NCBI RefSeq assembly: GCF_030433675.1
Contig: NZ_JAROCB010000005.1
Coordinates: 186,001 to 250,000, forward strand
DNA: 64,000 nt
Direction: 5' to 3'
Origin: Leifsonia virtsii
Lineage (GTDB): Bacteria > Actinomycetota > Actinomycetes > Actinomycetales > Microbacteriaceae
Position 1 is the stretch's first letter. Each line of letters begins with the position of its first letter. Positions 17,419 to 25,556 of this stretch are shown here, one piece after another. The notes below the pieces were generated by a model, which ran no database searches, was not told the DNA's origin, and saw nothing but the letters and a program-made list of their open reading frames with translations. The position numbers and the translations under genes are program-made.

Positions 17419-18300
17419 GTGACACTCACTTCCCGCGAAATCGCCAGCCAGCCGGCCATCTGGCGTGAGGCGCTCGAGACGCGCAGCGCTCGCGCGACCG
17501 AGCTGCTCACCCTGCCCGGCCAGCGCGTGCTCGTGCTGGGCTGCGGCACCTCGGCATACCTCGCCGAGTCGTTCGCCGCGCTGCGCGAGCGCGCCGGGTT
17601 CGGGATGACCGACGCGGCCTACGCCTCGGAGCCCTGGCCGTGGCGCGACTACGATGCCGTGGTGCTGCTCAGCCGCTCCGGCACCACCACCGAGGTGATC
17701 GACGCGCTCGACGCGCTGCCGGAGGGGGTGCGCACGATCGCCGTCACCGGTGTCGCCGACTCCCCGGTCGCCGACCGCGTCGACGACGTGCTGCTGCTCG
17801 ACTTCGCCGACGAGGAGTCGGTGGTGCAGACGCGCTTCCCGACCACGTTCCTGCTGCTGGCCCGTGCCGCCCTCGGCGAGGACGTCGCGGGCCTCCCCGA
17901 CGAGGCTGAGGCGGCCCTGGCCCTCCCGCTCGACGTCGACACCGAGCGGCTCTCGCACTTCGTCTACCTGGGCAGCGGCTGGACCCACGGCCTCGCCCAG
18001 GAGGCGGCGCTCAAGATCCGGGAGGCCGCGCAGGCGTGGTCGGAGTCGTATCCGGCCCTCGACTACCGGCACGGCCCGCTGGCCGTCGCCGACGAGCGCT
18101 CCCTGGTCTGGATCATCGGCCCGGCCGAGCCCAGCCTTCCGGCCGACATCGAGCGCACCGGCGCGACCGTGCGCGTCAGCACGCACGACCCGCTCGTCGA
18201 GCTCGCGAACGCCCAGCGCCTGGCGGTCGCGATCGCCGCGCACCGCGGCCTCGACCCCGACAACCCCAGGCACCTGACCCGCTCGATCGTGCTCGGCTGA
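17419..18300 (+). CDS. SIS-domain sugar-phosphate isomerase/deaminase (AgaS-like)
   Basis: 293 residues with two SIS subdomains, like the isomerase half of GlmS and like AgaS. LVLGCGTSAYLAESFAAL and LLSRSGTTTEVIDAL are the phosphosugar-binding loops, and DYRHGPLAVADE is the conserved late motif. It should interconvert an aldose or aminosugar 6-phosphate and the ketose 6-phosphate. The GTG at 17419 has AGGAG 8 nt upstream; an in-frame ATG at 17398 has none. It is the first gene of the operon that continues with the ABC importer and kinases. Confidence 0.82.
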   Translation: MTLTSREIASQPAIWREALETRSARATELLTLPGQRVLVLGCGTSAYLAESFAALRERAGFGMTDAAYASEPWPWRDYDAVVLLSRSGTTTEVIDALDALPEGVRTIAVTGVADSPVADRVDDVLLLDFADEESVVQTRFPTTFLLLARAALGEDVAGLPDEAEAALALPLDVDTERLSHFVYLGSGWTHGLAQEAALKIREAAQAWSESYPALDYRHGPLAVADERSLVWIIGPAEPSLPADIERTGATVRVSTHDPLVELANAQRLAVAIAAHRGLDPDNPRHLTRSIVLG

Positions 18301-18373
18301 GCCGCGGGGGCGCCCCACCCGCCCGCGTCCAGCCGGTCGACCAGCACCGCACACACCCGAGATGAGGACAACG

Positions 18374-19720
18374 ATGACGACTCCACTGAAGAAACGGCAC
18401 GGCGGGAGTGCGCTGCGTCGCCGCCTCCTGCGCACGACGGGAGCGGCGGCCGCGACCGCCGTCCTCATCGCGCTGGCCGGCTGCTCCGGCTCCTCGGGCG
18501 CCACGACGCTCGACCCCAAGGCCAAGGTGACCATCGAGGTGTGGTCCGGCCAGGCCGACGCGGCGCAGCAGGAGATCGAGGCGCTCGCCAAGGAGTTCGA
18601 GAAGCAGCACCCGAACGTCACCGTCGACCTCTCGCCCGGCGCCTCCTCCACGGACCAGCTGCTGCAGAAGCTCTCCGCGGGCTTCGCGGGCGGCCAGTAC
18701 CCCGACATGTCGTACGCGTTCGGGTCGTGGGCCGGTCAGCTGGAGGCCTCCGGCCGCACGCTCGACATCTCCTCCGAGGTGAAGAAGCCGGAGGTCAAGT
18801 GGGACGAGTTCACCGCCGCCGCGCGCGGCACCGCGCAGCCGACGGGGGAGAAGGTCATCGGCTTCCCCGCGGTCGTCGACAACATCGGGCTGCTCTACAA
18901 CAAGACGCTGTTCGACAAGGCCGGGCTCGCGTATCCCACGAACGACTGGACCTGGGACGACTTCCGCACGGCGGCAAAGAAGCTGACCGACACCGCGAAC
19001 CACGTCTACGGCTACGCCTACTCGGTCTCGGGCAGCGAGGAGACCACCTGGCAGTTCTGGCCGCACCTGTGGCAGAACGGCGGCGAGATCCTGAACAAGG
19101 ACGCCACCAAGTCCGAGTTCGCCTCGCAGGCGGGCGTCGATGCGCTGACGTTCCTGCAGAAGATGGCCGTGGACGACAAGAGCGTCTACCTCGACCAGAC
19201 CGACGTGAAGTTCGGTCAGCTCTTCACCAGCAACCGGATCGGGATGATCACCTCCGGCCCCTGGCAGCTCTCCGACCTCAAGACCGGTGGCACGGACTAC
19301 GGCGTCGTGCAGCTGCCCGGCACGAACGGCGACCACCAGACCGCCTCCGGGCCGGACATCTGGGCGCTGTTCGACCACCAGGACAAGAACCGCGCGTACT
19401 GGGCGACCCAGTTCGCCGAGTGGCTGACCTCGGCGGAGCAGGACGAGCGGTTCAATGTCGCGATCGGCAACCTCCCGCTACGCTCCTCGGAGGCCGGCAG
19501 TGAAGCCGTGAAGAAGGAGAGCGCCGAGTACCCCGGCTACGAGGTGTTCGTCGCCAACTCCGCCAACGTCAAGGAGACGCGGCCGACCACCAAGGGTTAC
19601 GCGGCGCTCTCGGTGGCGATCGGCAAGGCGATCTCGCAGGTGCTGCAGGGCGATGGCGAACCGAAGGCCGCGCTGGAGCAGGCGGCCAAGACCGCAGACG
19701 CCGCCCTGAACAAGAAGTAG
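18374..19720 (+). CDS. ABC transporter sugar-binding lipoprotein (family 1)
   Basis: A 448-residue exported lipoprotein. Basic N-region (KKRHGGSALRRRLL), hydrophobic core and lipobox LIALAGC place Cys about residue 37 as the lipidation site. The mature part has the family 1 solute-binding pattern (VTIEVWSGQADAAQQEIEAL, GFPAVVDNIGLLYNKTLFDK, GMITSGPWQL). GAGGAC before the ATG at 18374 favours it over the ATG at 18362. It is followed by two permeases and two kinases but no ATPase. An oligosaccharide ligand is likely, matching the cytosolic GH4. Confidence 0.88.
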   Translation: MTTPLKKRHGGSALRRRLLRTTGAAAATAVLIALAGCSGSSGATTLDPKAKVTIEVWSGQADAAQQEIEALAKEFEKQHPNVTVDLSPGASSTDQLLQKLSAGFAGGQYPDMSYAFGSWAGQLEASGRTLDISSEVKKPEVKWDEFTAAARGTAQPTGEKVIGFPAVVDNIGLLYNKTLFDKAGLAYPTNDWTWDDFRTAAKKLTDTANHVYGYAYSVSGSEETTWQFWPHLWQNGGEILNKDATKSEFASQAGVDALTFLQKMAVDDKSVYLDQTDVKFGQLFTSNRIGMITSGPWQLSDLKTGGTDYGVVQLPGTNGDHQTASGPDIWALFDHQDKNRAYWATQFAEWLTSAEQDERFNVAIGNLPLRSSEAGSEAVKKESAEYPGYEVFVANSANVKETRPTTKGYAALSVAIGKAISQVLQGDGEPKAALEQAAKTADAALNKK

Positions 19721-19740
19721 GCGTGAGGGAGGGAAACGGC

Positions 19741-20694
19741 ATGGCAGACACCACCCCTCCCGCGCTGTCGCGGCGGGCGGCCTCGCTGGAGGTCGCTCGC
19801 CCGCGCAAGGCGCGCCGCCGTCAGGGCCTGGCCGCGGCCCTCACGGGCTGGGGCTTCGTGGGCCCGGCGACCATCATCATCCTCGGGCTCTCGGTCTTCC
19901 CCGCGATCTGGGCCTTCGTGCTGTCGTTCCAGAGCTGGGACGGCTTCAGCCAGGCCACCTGGGTCGGCGGTCAGAACTACGCCGACCTGGTCACCGACGC
20001 GGAGTTCGGCAACGCCGTCGTCAACACGCTCGGCTTCACCGTGCTGTTCGTCCCGGCCTCCGTGCTGCTCGGGCTGTTCCTCGCGGTCGCGCTGAACCGG
20101 CGCATCCGCGGGATGGCCTTCTACCGCACGGCGATCTTCGTCCCGTTCGTCGCCTCGGCGGCGTCCACGGGCATCCTGTCGACGTACCTGTTCAGCCCGC
20201 AGTTCGGCCTGGTGAACAACGTGCTGCGCGTGCTCGGCCTGCCGCAGCAGGGCTGGCTCGACGACCCGAAGCAGGCGATGCTCGTCATCGCGATCATGTC
20301 GCTGTGGGGGTCTGCCGCGTTCACCACCGTCATCTACCTCGCCGCGCTGCAGGACGTGCCGGCCGACCTCATCGAGGCGGCGCGCATCGACGGCGCGAAC
20401 CGCTGGCAGACGTTCTGGCGCATCGTCTGGCCGCAGCTCGCGCCCGTGACCGTCTTCGTCGCGATCTGGCAGACGATCCAGGCCATCCAGCTGTTCGACC
20501 TGGTGTACACGACCACCCGCGGCGGCCCGCTCGACGCCACCAAGACGATCGTCTACTTCCTCTACGACAAGGCGTTCCACGCCCTGCAGTTCGGCTACGG
20601 CTCCGCCGCCGCGTACGTGCTCTTCGCGGCCACCCTGCTCATCACGATCGGCGTCGTCGTCTTCCAGCGGCGCCGGGGATCGGAGGCCTTCTGA
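19741..20694 (+). CDS. Sugar ABC transporter permease (MalF/UgpA type)
   Basis: A 317-residue inner-membrane permease with six predicted helices. The EAA loop is ALQDVPADLIEAARIDGANR through WQTFWRIVWPQLAP (about residues 206-240), the ATPase docking site. GGGAGGG 7-8 nt upstream selects the ATG at 19741 over the GTG at 19723. TGATG coupling joins it to the next permease. It is a heterodimer partner of the 20694 gene. A shared MsiK-type ATPase encoded elsewhere would be needed. Confidence 0.88.
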   Translation: MADTTPPALSRRAASLEVARPRKARRRQGLAAALTGWGFVGPATIIILGLSVFPAIWAFVLSFQSWDGFSQATWVGGQNYADLVTDAEFGNAVVNTLGFTVLFVPASVLLGLFLAVALNRRIRGMAFYRTAIFVPFVASAASTGILSTYLFSPQFGLVNNVLRVLGLPQQGWLDDPKQAMLVIAIMSLWGSAAFTTVIYLAALQDVPADLIEAARIDGANRWQTFWRIVWPQLAPVTVFVAIWQTIQAIQLFDLVYTTTRGGPLDATKTIVYFLYDKAFHALQFGYGSAAAYVLFAATLLITIGVVVFQRRRGSEAF

Positions 20695-21581
20695 TGGCGA
20701 CCGTGCTCGACGAGGTGTCGCAGGCCTCCCGTGAGGTGGCGAACAGCCCGACGCGTCCCGCCGGGCGCAGGAGGAGGATGAGCGGCTGGCACTTCGTGCT
20801 GTTCCCCATCGCGATCCTGTTCCTGGTGCCGTTCCTGCAGATGACGCTCGCCGCGTTCTCTCCGGCGAAGGAGCTGGTGGCCTTCCCGCCGCCGTTCATC
20901 CCGTCGCACTTCACGCTCGACGGCTTCGTCAAGCTGTTCGGGCAGACCGACATCCTGCTGTGGCTGGGCAACACTGCGATCGTGTCGGCCGCGGCGATCG
21001 TGTCGAACCTCGTCCTGTGCTCGCTGGCCGGGTACGGCTTCGCGCGTCTGCGGTTCGCGGGGCGCAACGTCGGCTTCCTGATGATCCTGGCGACCATCAT
21101 GATCCCGACCCAGCTGCTGATGATCCCGACCTACATCCTGTTCGCCAAGCTCGGACTCCTGAACGGCCTGGGCGCGGCGATCGTGCCCTGGCTCGCGACC
21201 GCGTTCGGCATCTTCCTGATGCGGCAGTTCTTCCTCACGCTCCCGGCGGAGCTCGAGGAGGCGGGGGCGATCGACGGCTGCAACCGTTGGCAGATCTTCT
21301 TCCGCATCGTGCTCCCGCTCGCCCGGCCCGCCCTCGCGACCCTCGCCATCTTCACCCTGCTGAGCGCCTGGAACGACCTGGTCTGGCCGCTCATCGCGAT
21401 CAACAACCAGCAGGCGTTCACGCTGCAGCTCGGCATCGCGAACTTCCAGGGCGCCCACCAGACCGATTGGAGCCTCATCATGGCCGGGAACGTCGTCGCG
21501 ACGCTGCCGCTCATCCTGTTCTTCCTGTTCGCCCAGCGGCACTTCGTCGCGACCATGACCTTCTCCGGGCTGAAGGGATGA
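20694..21581 (+). CDS. Sugar ABC transporter permease (MalG type)
   Basis: 295 residues with six predicted helices. The EAA loop is TLPAELEEAGAIDGCNRWQI through FFRIVLPLARPALATLA. A basic N-terminal tail (RPAGRRRRM) stays in the cytoplasm. The start overlaps the previous stop by one base (TGATG) and the stop overlaps the following kinase start (ATGA), so importer and sugar kinase are translated together. Confidence 0.88.
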   Translation: MATVLDEVSQASREVANSPTRPAGRRRRMSGWHFVLFPIAILFLVPFLQMTLAAFSPAKELVAFPPPFIPSHFTLDGFVKLFGQTDILLWLGNTAIVSAAAIVSNLVLCSLAGYGFARLRFAGRNVGFLMILATIMIPTQLLMIPTYILFAKLGLLNGLGAAIVPWLATAFGIFLMRQFFLTLPAELEEAGAIDGCNRWQIFFRIVLPLARPALATLAIFTLLSAWNDLVWPLIAINNQQAFTLQLGIANFQGAHQTDWSLIMAGNVVATLPLILFFLFAQRHFVATMTFSGLKG

Positions 21582-22531
21582 CCGCCCCGCGCACGGTGGA
21601 CGTGCTCGTCGTCGGCGACGCCAACCCCGACCTGCTGCTCACCGGCGACACCGTTCCACGGTTCGGTCAGGCCGAGCAGCTGCTCGACGGCGCCGACCTG
21701 CTCCTGGGCGGCAGCGCCGCGATCGTCGCGCACGGGCTGGCGAGGCTCGGCGTCCGCACGGCGCTGGCCGCGGTCGTCGGCGACGACCCCTTCGGCGCGT
21801 TCGTGCTGGAACGGCTGCGGGAGGGCGGCGTCGACGTCTCGGCGGTGCAGACCAGCGCGAGTCTCCCGACCGGCATCTCGGTCGTGCTCTCGGAGCCGCA
21901 CGACCGGGCGATCCTGACGCTGCCCGGCACCATCCCGGCCCTCACCGCGGAGGCCGTGCTCGCCGCAGTGGACCGCCTGCGGCCGCGGCACGTGCATGTC
22001 GCCTCCTACTTCCTCCAGCCGGAGCTGGCGTCGGAGCTGCCCGGCGTGCTCGACGCGCTCGCGGACCGCGGCGTCACCGTGAGCCTCGACACGAACTGGG
22101 ACCCGGCCGAGAAGTGGACGGGACTGGAGGAGGTCCTCCGTCGCGTCGCCGTGTTCCTGCCCAACGGCGAGGAGGCGCTCGCCATCGGCGCCGCCGTCGC
22201 CGGACGGCGCCTGACAGACGTCGACGAGGCGGCGTCCGTGCTCTCCCGCCTCGGCTGCCGCGTCGTCGTGAAGGCGGGCGCCGACGGCGGGATCGTCTTC
22301 TCCGGAGGTGAGCGCGTCGCCGCAGCGCCTGGGCTGGTCCTGGAGGTGGTGGACACCACGGGAGCCGGCGACAGTTTCGACGCCGGCTACCTCGCCGCGC
22401 TCGACGCGGGCGTGACCGCCGAGGAGGACCGCGTCCGCTGGGCCGCGGTCGCCGGCTCGCTCTCGGTGCGGGGACGCGGCGGCACCGGCGCGCAGGCGAC
22501 CCGCGGCGACCTCGCCGGCGTGCTCGCGTGA
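21578..22531 (+). CDS. PfkB/ribokinase-family sugar kinase
   Basis: 317 residues. The N-terminal motif VVGDANPDLLLTG and LLLGGSAAIVAHGLARLG (the di-Gly substrate lid) match ribokinase-type enzymes. The active-site end is VVDTTGAGDSFDAGYLAAL with catalytic Asp in GAGDSF. LDTNWDPAEKW recalls members acting on hexoses or hexonates. It probably phosphorylates the monosaccharide freed by GH4. It is coupled on both sides (ATGA before, GTGA after). Confidence 0.85.
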   Translation: MTAPRTVDVLVVGDANPDLLLTGDTVPRFGQAEQLLDGADLLLGGSAAIVAHGLARLGVRTALAAVVGDDPFGAFVLERLREGGVDVSAVQTSASLPTGISVVLSEPHDRAILTLPGTIPALTAEAVLAAVDRLRPRHVHVASYFLQPELASELPGVLDALADRGVTVSLDTNWDPAEKWTGLEEVLRRVAVFLPNGEEALAIGAAVAGRRLTDVDEAASVLSRLGCRVVVKAGADGGIVFSGGERVAAAPGLVLEVVDTTGAGDSFDAGYLAALDAGVTAEEDRVRWAAVAGSLSVRGRGGTGAQATRGDLAGVLA

Positions 22532-23436
22532 CCGTCCACACCCTCGGGCTCACCCCGGCCCTCGACGTCGTCTACGTACTCGACGAGGTACGGCTCGGCG
22601 GCATCCACCGGCCACCCGTCGTCCTGCGATCGGCCGGGGGCAAGTCGCTCAACGTGGCCAGGGCGCTGACGCTCCTGGGCGTCCCCGTGCGTGCCATCGC
22701 ACCGCTCGGCGGGCGCATCGGCGACCTGGTCGCGCAGTTGCTGGACGAGCACGGCGTACGCGTCGACCGCATCACGTCGGCCGTCGAGACCCGGATGTGC
22801 GTGACGGCGAGCGACACGACCGCGCGCACCCTGACCGAGTTCTACGAGCCCGTCACCGCGTTCGACGTGCCCCTGGCGGAGATCGCGCAGCGCACGGCAC
22901 GCGTGAAGCCGGGGGAGTGGCTCACCCTCTCCGGTGCCGTGCCCGGCGCGGTGGACCCGCGCGCGCTCGCCGACCTGCTCGCCGCCGAGGTCGACCGCGG
23001 GGTGCTGCTGGCGGTGGATGTGCACGGCCCCGCCCTCGGCACGATCCTGGAGGTCGCCAGCCCGCGCCTGGTGAAGGTGAACCGGTCGGAGGCCGAGGAA
23101 CTGACGGGGTGCGACGACCGCGAGGACGCCGCCGCCGCCCTGCTCGCCCGCGGGGCGACGGTCGCGGTGGTCACCGACGGCGAGGCGGGGTCGTTCGCAC
23201 TCACCGCGGACGGCGAGCGTGTGTCCGCGCCCCCGGTGATGCGCCCCGGGCTGTTCCCGGTCGGCAGCGGCGACTGCTACCTCGCCGGCCTCGTGGCCGT
23301 GCTCGATGCCGGCGGCGGCCTCACTGCTGCGCTCGACGCGGCCGCCGCCGTCGCCGCGGCGAACGCGCAGCTGCCGGGAGCCGCCGTGTTCGACGTGCCG
23401 CCGATCGGGGCGCTGGCGGGCAGTTCAACGCGGTAG
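22528..23436 (+). CDS. 1-phosphofructokinase / tagatose-6-phosphate kinase-like (FruK/LacC group)
   Basis: 302 residues. The start HTLGLTPALDVVYVLDEVRL with GGKSLNVARALTLLGV and the end GSGDCYLAGLVAVLD are the FruK/LacC/PfkB hexose-phosphate kinase form, distinct from the ribokinase form of the neighbour. It should phosphorylate C1 of a ketose 6-phosphate (or C6 of a 1-phosphate), feeding the class II aldolase at 15318. The GTG start overlaps the previous stop (GTGA). It is the last gene of the operon. Confidence 0.82.
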   Translation: MTVHTLGLTPALDVVYVLDEVRLGGIHRPPVVLRSAGGKSLNVARALTLLGVPVRAIAPLGGRIGDLVAQLLDEHGVRVDRITSAVETRMCVTASDTTARTLTEFYEPVTAFDVPLAEIAQRTARVKPGEWLTLSGAVPGAVDPRALADLLAAEVDRGVLLAVDVHGPALGTILEVASPRLVKVNRSEAEELTGCDDREDAAAALLARGATVAVVTDGEAGSFALTADGERVSAPPVMRPGLFPVGSGDCYLAGLVAVLDAGGGLTAALDAAAAVAAANAQLPGAAVFDVPPIGALAGSSTR

Positions 23437-23585
23437 CCCGACCGCCGCGACACCTATGGGTCAACGAGTATCGCCGCGGGCTCGTCTCAAGTCGCCTCGG
23501 GCTTTGCGACCCGATTACGCGAACTGGGGATGGTGTGGGTCCTCTCAGATTCGGTAGCTTTCGGTCGATCGAGAGGCAATGAACG

Positions 23586-24296
23586 ATGAGCACCCCACCA
23601 GGCTGGTTCCCGAATCCGGCCAACGCAGACGAAGAAGTGTATTGGGACGGCGACCGTTGGACCGGGGACAAGCGTCCGGTATACGACCCGGCGATTGCCG
23701 AGACTCAAGCTGAATCCGGCGACGACAGCGGATCGACGATGCGTCCCGAAGACGCGTCCGGAGGGAACGAGCTGTCAGCAACGCCCGTTCCAAGCGACCT
23801 CGAGAAGCGTAAGACGCGGAAGGTGCTCTGGATCACAGTCGCGGGGATTGTCGCGCTCCTTGTGATCGGTGGTGGGGTTACCGCCGTCGTGGTCAGCAAC
23901 AACGTGCACGCACAACAGGTCGCGGCGCAGAAGGCCGCTGCCAAGAAGAAGGCCGAGGCCGAGCAGGCGAAGGAGGCTGCTGCGGCCGCACAGCAAGCTG
24001 CCGATGACGCGAAGCGATCGCAGAGGCGAGATACCGTTACGCAGGTTGAAGCGTCGATCAAGAAGATGGCCGAGGACGATATCAACAAGGGGCTGCTTAC
24101 CGGACCGGTGATCGGCGTCACTTGTAACCCCGTGTCTGGATCCACCGATGACCTCACCGACACGACGACGACGTTCGACTGTTTTGTCGCAAACAAGGAC
24201 AACGGTGACGGGACCAGTTCGGGCTACTTCTTCAACGCGACGGTCAATTGGACGAGCGGGTCGTACACGTACGGGCTCGGAAAGTCGGCAGGCTGA
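23586..24296 (+). CDS. DUF2510-domain single-pass membrane protein
   Basis: 236 residues. The N-terminal DUF2510 motif is PPGWFPNPANADEEVYWDGD then RWTGDKR. A 22-residue membrane helix (about 84-106, VLWITVAGIVALLVIGGGVT) follows, then a Lys/Ala/Glu coiled-coil segment (about 112-145) and an extracytoplasmic C-terminal domain with two Cys (GVTCNP, FDCFVANK). Base composition is visibly less GC-rich than its neighbours. TAGCTT at 23555-23560 may be the -10. Function unknown; DUF2510 is a cytoplasmic tag on many actinobacterial membrane proteins. Confidence 0.75.
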   Translation: MSTPPGWFPNPANADEEVYWDGDRWTGDKRPVYDPAIAETQAESGDDSGSTMRPEDASGGNELSATPVPSDLEKRKTRKVLWITVAGIVALLVIGGGVTAVVVSNNVHAQQVAAQKAAAKKKAEAEQAKEAAAAAQQAADDAKRSQRRDTVTQVEASIKKMAEDDINKGLLTGPVIGVTCNPVSGSTDDLTDTTTTFDCFVANKDNGDGTSSGYFFNATVNWTSGSYTYGLGKSAG

Positions 24297-24429
24297 CTGG
24301 CTTGGCCAACCCACCTCAATCGCGACGCCACCTAATGCGACTGATCGGTCGGTTGCGATTCCCGATCGTGGCTCACGACCCGATGGGCGTCTAGGCGAAC
24401 CTCCCGTCGCCACCCGCAGGACGCGGTGC

Positions 24430-24435
24430 TACCGT
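24430..24435 (+). promoter_or_regulatory. Candidate -10 element (TACCGT), leaderless start
   Basis: TACCGT lies exactly 6 nt before the ATG at 24442 and no Shine-Dalgarno is present. It fits the recurrent leaderless pattern and supports the short gene as real. Confidence 0.5.
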
Positions 24436-24441
24436 TCGCGC

Positions 24442-24645
24442 ATGGACGACCCGGACTTCCTCCTGCCTGCGGCCGCGGCCCTGCGGGCCGGGGTGCCGGA
24501 GCTGCGGATCCACGCTGCGATCCGCAACGGCGAGGTGAGGACGGTCCTGTACCGCGGCGAGGTGCGCATTCCCGCTGAATCCCTGGCCGACCTGCGGCAG
24601 CGGCTCGGCGCAATCGACACCGGCGTGGCCGCGGTCGAGGGGTAG
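24442..24645 (+). CDS. Small protein, possibly winged-helix/excisionase-like
   Basis: A 67-residue protein. Residues 8-45 (AAAALRAGVPELRIHAAIRN then GEVRTVLYRGEVRIPAESLA) read like a compact MerR/excisionase-type helix-turn-helix with a short wing, in which a residue list gives 'in this order, row or pillar' substrate-helix spacing, but I cannot assign it to a family. It ends 11 nt from the convergent nucleotidyltransferase stop. The leaderless promoter pattern and codon use are the main evidence. Confidence 0.5.
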   Translation: MDDPDFLLPAAAALRAGVPELRIHAAIRNGEVRTVLYRGEVRIPAESLADLRQRLGAIDTGVAAVEG

Positions 24646-24655
24646 CGCGCGGAGG

Positions 24656-25441
24656 TCAGCGGTACTCGACCGGGCTCCTGCCGGTCCGCCAGGCGAGCTC
24701 GTTGTCGAGCACGAAGCGGGAGAGCGTCTCCTCCTCGGGCAGGAGGGCGCCGACCGTCGACTCCACCGCGTCCATCACCGTGCGTGCCGCCGCCGGTGTC
24801 GGGTCTTCGAGCAGCGCCGTCAGCATCCCGTCGAACCCGTCCGGTTTGTCCGGCAGGGCGCGGGTGAGTGCCGCGAGGTACTTGGGGCCGGAGAAGAAGA
24901 CGCGGTTGTGGGCCAGCAGCGCGCGGGCCGCCGAGGTCGCCAGGTGCGTGGAGGCGTGCGCCAGCAGCATCCTGTCGCCGCGCTCGTGCGCCTGCTCGAG
25001 GAAGTAGCCGCCGTGCAGCCGGCACTGCGCGACGAAGCCGGCGCAGAGATCGTCCCACCGGCTGTCCGGCACGTCGGCGATCCTGCGCAAGCGCTCTCCG
25101 AGGTCGTCGACGCGGCTGAAGGCGACCCTGACGTGGGAGAAGGAGTCGCGGACCGGGTCGTCCCCGCGCTCCGCGGCGTCGTCGAGGTAGGACAGGGTGG
25201 CCAGCTTGATGTCGTAGTAGCCGCCGTCGTAGCCGATGCCGTCGACGCTGGTGAACATCAGCCGGCGCGCCTCGGCGGCCTCGCGCCAGCGCTCCTCCGT
25301 GACGATCAGGTACAGGTCGACGTCGGAGCCGGCGCGTTCGGTGCCGCGGGCCACGGAGCCGCTGATCACGACCCCCAGGACGGACGGGTCGTCGACGACC
25401 GACCCCACGAACGCGTCGACGGCGTCGTCATGGTGCTTCAC
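24656..25441 (-). CDS. Nucleotidyltransferase-domain protein
   Basis: 261 residues. GVVISGSVARGTERAGSDVD (about residues 22-41) is the pol-beta nucleotidyltransferase motif GS-x-ARG-x-SDxD with the two metal-binding Asp, and the chain continues LYLIV. The rest is helical, like a substrate-binding domain of aminoglycoside-type or other small-molecule nucleotidyltransferases; no resistance gene can be named. The GTG at 25441 follows GGAG by 8 nt. It is divergent from the YibE/F gene. Confidence 0.75.
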   Translation of the reverse strand: MKHHDDAVDAFVGSVVDDPSVLGVVISGSVARGTERAGSDVDLYLIVTEERWREAAEARRLMFTSVDGIGYDGGYYDIKLATLSYLDDAAERGDDPVRDSFSHVRVAFSRVDDLGERLRRIADVPDSRWDDLCAGFVAQCRLHGGYFLEQAHERGDRMLLAHASTHLATSAARALLAHNRVFFSGPKYLAALTRALPDKPDGFDGMLTALLEDPTPAAARTVMDAVESTVGALLPEEETLSRFVLDNELAWRTGRSPVEYR

Positions 25442-25556
25442 TGCATCCACTCCTCGAGTTCGGGCCCTGATCGGCGACAGTACAAGATCGCGTGCGAAGA
25501 TGCGACCGCCCCGGTTGCCCGACCGGGGCGACGACTCTTGCACCCCCGGAGGTCCC

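Noticed and set aside
13040-23436. Assignment of the island to sulfoquinovose catabolism
   Set aside because: SIS isomerase, kinase and aldolase would fit, but GH4 in place of a known sulfoquinovosidase, the second kinase and lack of a sulfolactaldehyde enzyme or sulfonate exporter leave it unsupported.
24656-25441. Naming the nucleotidyltransferase as an antibiotic-resistance enzyme
   Set aside because: Only the general GSxARGxxxSDxD motif is visible.
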